From contig JAHWDD010000002.1 of the NCBI GenBank assembly GCA_023897205.1, positions 248,001-312,000 of the forward strand: DNA of 64,000 nucleotides, written 5' to 3'. Every line of letters begins with the position of its first letter. Position 1 is the first letter of the stretch. The notes beneath the pieces are model-generated. The model saw nothing but the letters and a program-made list of their open reading frames with translations. It did no database searches and had not been told where the DNA came from. A program made the translations under genes and the position numbers. The stretch comes from Exophiala sp. HKRS030 (Eukaryota > Ascomycota > Eurotiomycetes > Chaetothyriales > Herpotrichiellaceae). Shown here piece by piece: positions 62,383 through 64,000 of this stretch.

Positions 62383-64000
62383 GGTCGCAGGGGTTAACGG
62401 TTTGGAGAGGGTGAAGTCAATGGACGGGGAGGCGCATGAAAACGCGAAGTGGTGCTGCCTTGCGGGAAGGAGGAGATGGCCTTCTTTTAATAGTCGTACG
62501 GAGTGAGGTACAGGCCATGCGAACAAAGACCCTGTCTGGAGACCTACCTGTCTAATCGCCTCACCCCCGTCGGTGTCTGTCGTCCCTCTCCGCGATGTAA
62601 CATTGGATCAACAGCACGCGAAAGAATGCGGGTAGTGGCGGTTGGGGAGGATACGAGACTATTGGCAAGCTCGCTCTGGAGATTAAGCACGCGGCAGTTA
62701 GCGGTATCTCTTCTCGTGAGTTTCTACTCTTATCAAAGACGAGCCCTGCTTTTTTAGTGTTCCACGCTTGATAAGACCAAGCAATGTCTTGGGTCGTACT
62801 TTTGGCGGCGAAGGATGAAAGCTTGTGGTTGGGTGTGACAAGTTTGACCACCACACATGAGGCAGCCGATTGGCAGGAGGACGCCGAGGGTGTCCATCGA
62901 GAGGTCCCAATTCGTAAAAGATTGGAGAGGATCGAGGCTTCGCTGGTCTTGATTGCGAATGGCAAAATGCACGAAGGTATCTCAATAGATGCAACGTTCC
63001 ATCGGTTGAATAATGGGACGGCAAGATTACTCCATAGGCATATGAAATGTACGGCTCCCTATTGAGCGACGGGTGTGGGATCTGCGCTATAGTGCATTTT
63101 TATACCGAGTAACATGATTTTAAACCCCAGACACGCCACCATTGCCAAGCACCAACTACTCTCGACACAGAAGGTGACAAGCATTGACAAGTGATAAGCT
63201 TCCGAACTCTCCAGGCTTCATTGGATGGGAACCAAGGCTTGACGGTGGTGGAAGTCTTGGCACATCCTTGGCATTGCAAGTTCCCGTCGGTGCCGTCTTG
63301 GCTCGCCCGGAGACAGACTGAGAATGGGTAGTATTCAGGAAAGTGCTAAACCATTCCTGGCCTTGATCCCCGGCACGATGGAAGATTTGCATGATGTCTA
63401 GTGACACTTCGTACAAACAAGTTGTTGTCGTTGTGGTGGCGTGGAATATCCGATCACTCTCTGGAACGAAATCGTCATTCTAGAACAATCCCCCCCCTCT
63501 TCGCGAGAAAATCTCAGGTCATGCAAATGAGGATCGATCGTTCCAAAATGCAACAAAGGCCGAGAGATAAGAGAACCCTGAGATATCAGTACAGTACGCA
63601 CTGTTTACTAGCTTTGCGAGTGTGTAATGGGTATGGAATACTCCGTCCTTGAGGTGGATCCACACACCGCAAATATTGTCTGATACGAAATACTAAACGA
63701 AGACTCCAATATGTATCTTCCTCGCGTACTTCCAGCCACTAATAATAGGTACAACGATACTCCGTATTCCGTATACAAGCAGCATGCGGTACTCCATGTA
63801 CACGCTATCTCGCTTCGCTTCGTGGAAAACAGCCGAGTCAAATGATGGGGCCGAATCTCTATCCAATCCACTCCCAATGGCAAAAGGTCTGTCACTACCT
63901 TACTCGGTAACAATTACTATGGAGATATCTCGTGCACGAATGATACTGGACGGCACTTGTATGCCGTGAACCGAGGATCCCTAGGAATCCAAGCACTCTA
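62383..64000. other. Non-coding right end, 1.6 kb
   Basis: Permease promoter, then DNA with only short chance frames. ACTCCGTATTCCGTATAC (about 63759-63776), ACTCCGTCC near 63640 and TACGGAGTG at about 62498 belong to the dispersed motif family. No gene, RNA or element recognised. Confidence 0.45.

Noticed and set aside
1..64000. CRISPR arrays, operons, Shine-Dalgarno sites or riboswitches
   Set aside because: Introns and gene content mark the DNA as fungal nuclear; no regularly spaced repeats or bacterial-type signals were seen.

Overview
This window looks like chromosomal DNA of a filamentous ascomycete (Pezizomycotina). Many genes carry short GT-AG introns of about 45-100 bases with CTGAC/CTAAC-like branch points, sit on both strands with compact convergent and divergent spacing, and encode typical fungal proteins (Zn2Cys6 regulator, histidine acid phosphatase, long-tailed amino-acid permease). 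The appetite for aromatic catabolism would suit a Chaetothyriales-like or other Eurotiomycete, but that placement is inference.

Layout. 1-1.3 kb: end of a gene joining a PLL/tachylectin-like beta-propeller to a truncated subtilisin-like (S8) domain. 2-9.7 kb: MDR oxidoreductase, mitochondrial ferredoxin, Rrp15, SRP54 (seven exons), and an unknown fungal gene with an apparent frameshift. 9.8-18.4 kb: an oxidative block with an iron-type alcohol dehydrogenase/maleylacetate-reductase-like enzyme, a SnoaL/NTF2-like protein, a carotenoid-cleavage-type (stilbene-cleaving) oxygenase and an aldehyde dehydrogenase. 18.5-28 kb: an unknown protein, a secreted histidine acid phosphatase, Cfd1 and S-adenosylmethionine decarboxylase with a long leader carrying two uORFs. 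28-36 kb: Ede1-like endocytic scaffold, alpha-tubulin, and an ER-type membrane protein. 36-41 kb: a Zn2Cys6 regulator beside a hydroxyquinol 1,2-dioxygenase-like intradiol enzyme. 42-58 kb: small membrane proteins, Nop2, glycogen synthase, farnesyl diphosphate synthase, XPB/Ssl2 helicase and a 678-residue membrane protein of unknown function. 58.8-62.4 kb: aldo-keto reductase and a neutral-amino-acid-type permease. From 62.4 kb to the end I see no gene.

How the genes work together. Most are unlinked housekeeping functions: Fe-S assembly (ferredoxin, Cfd1), ribosome biogenesis (Rrp15, Nop2), secretion (SRP54), polyamines, isoprenoids, glycogen, cytoskeleton, transcription/repair. Overlaid on them are catabolic genes that can be read as one route. 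A stilbene-type double bond would be cut by the carotenoid-oxygenase-family enzyme, the aldehydes oxidised by the aldehyde dehydrogenase, a trihydroxylated ring opened by the intradiol dioxygenase, and maleylacetate reduced by the iron-dependent reductase. The regulator next to the dioxygenase is a candidate controller. The enzyme families are well supported; the joined pathway is inference. Exon boundaries were worked out by eye from splice signals and reading-frame continuity.
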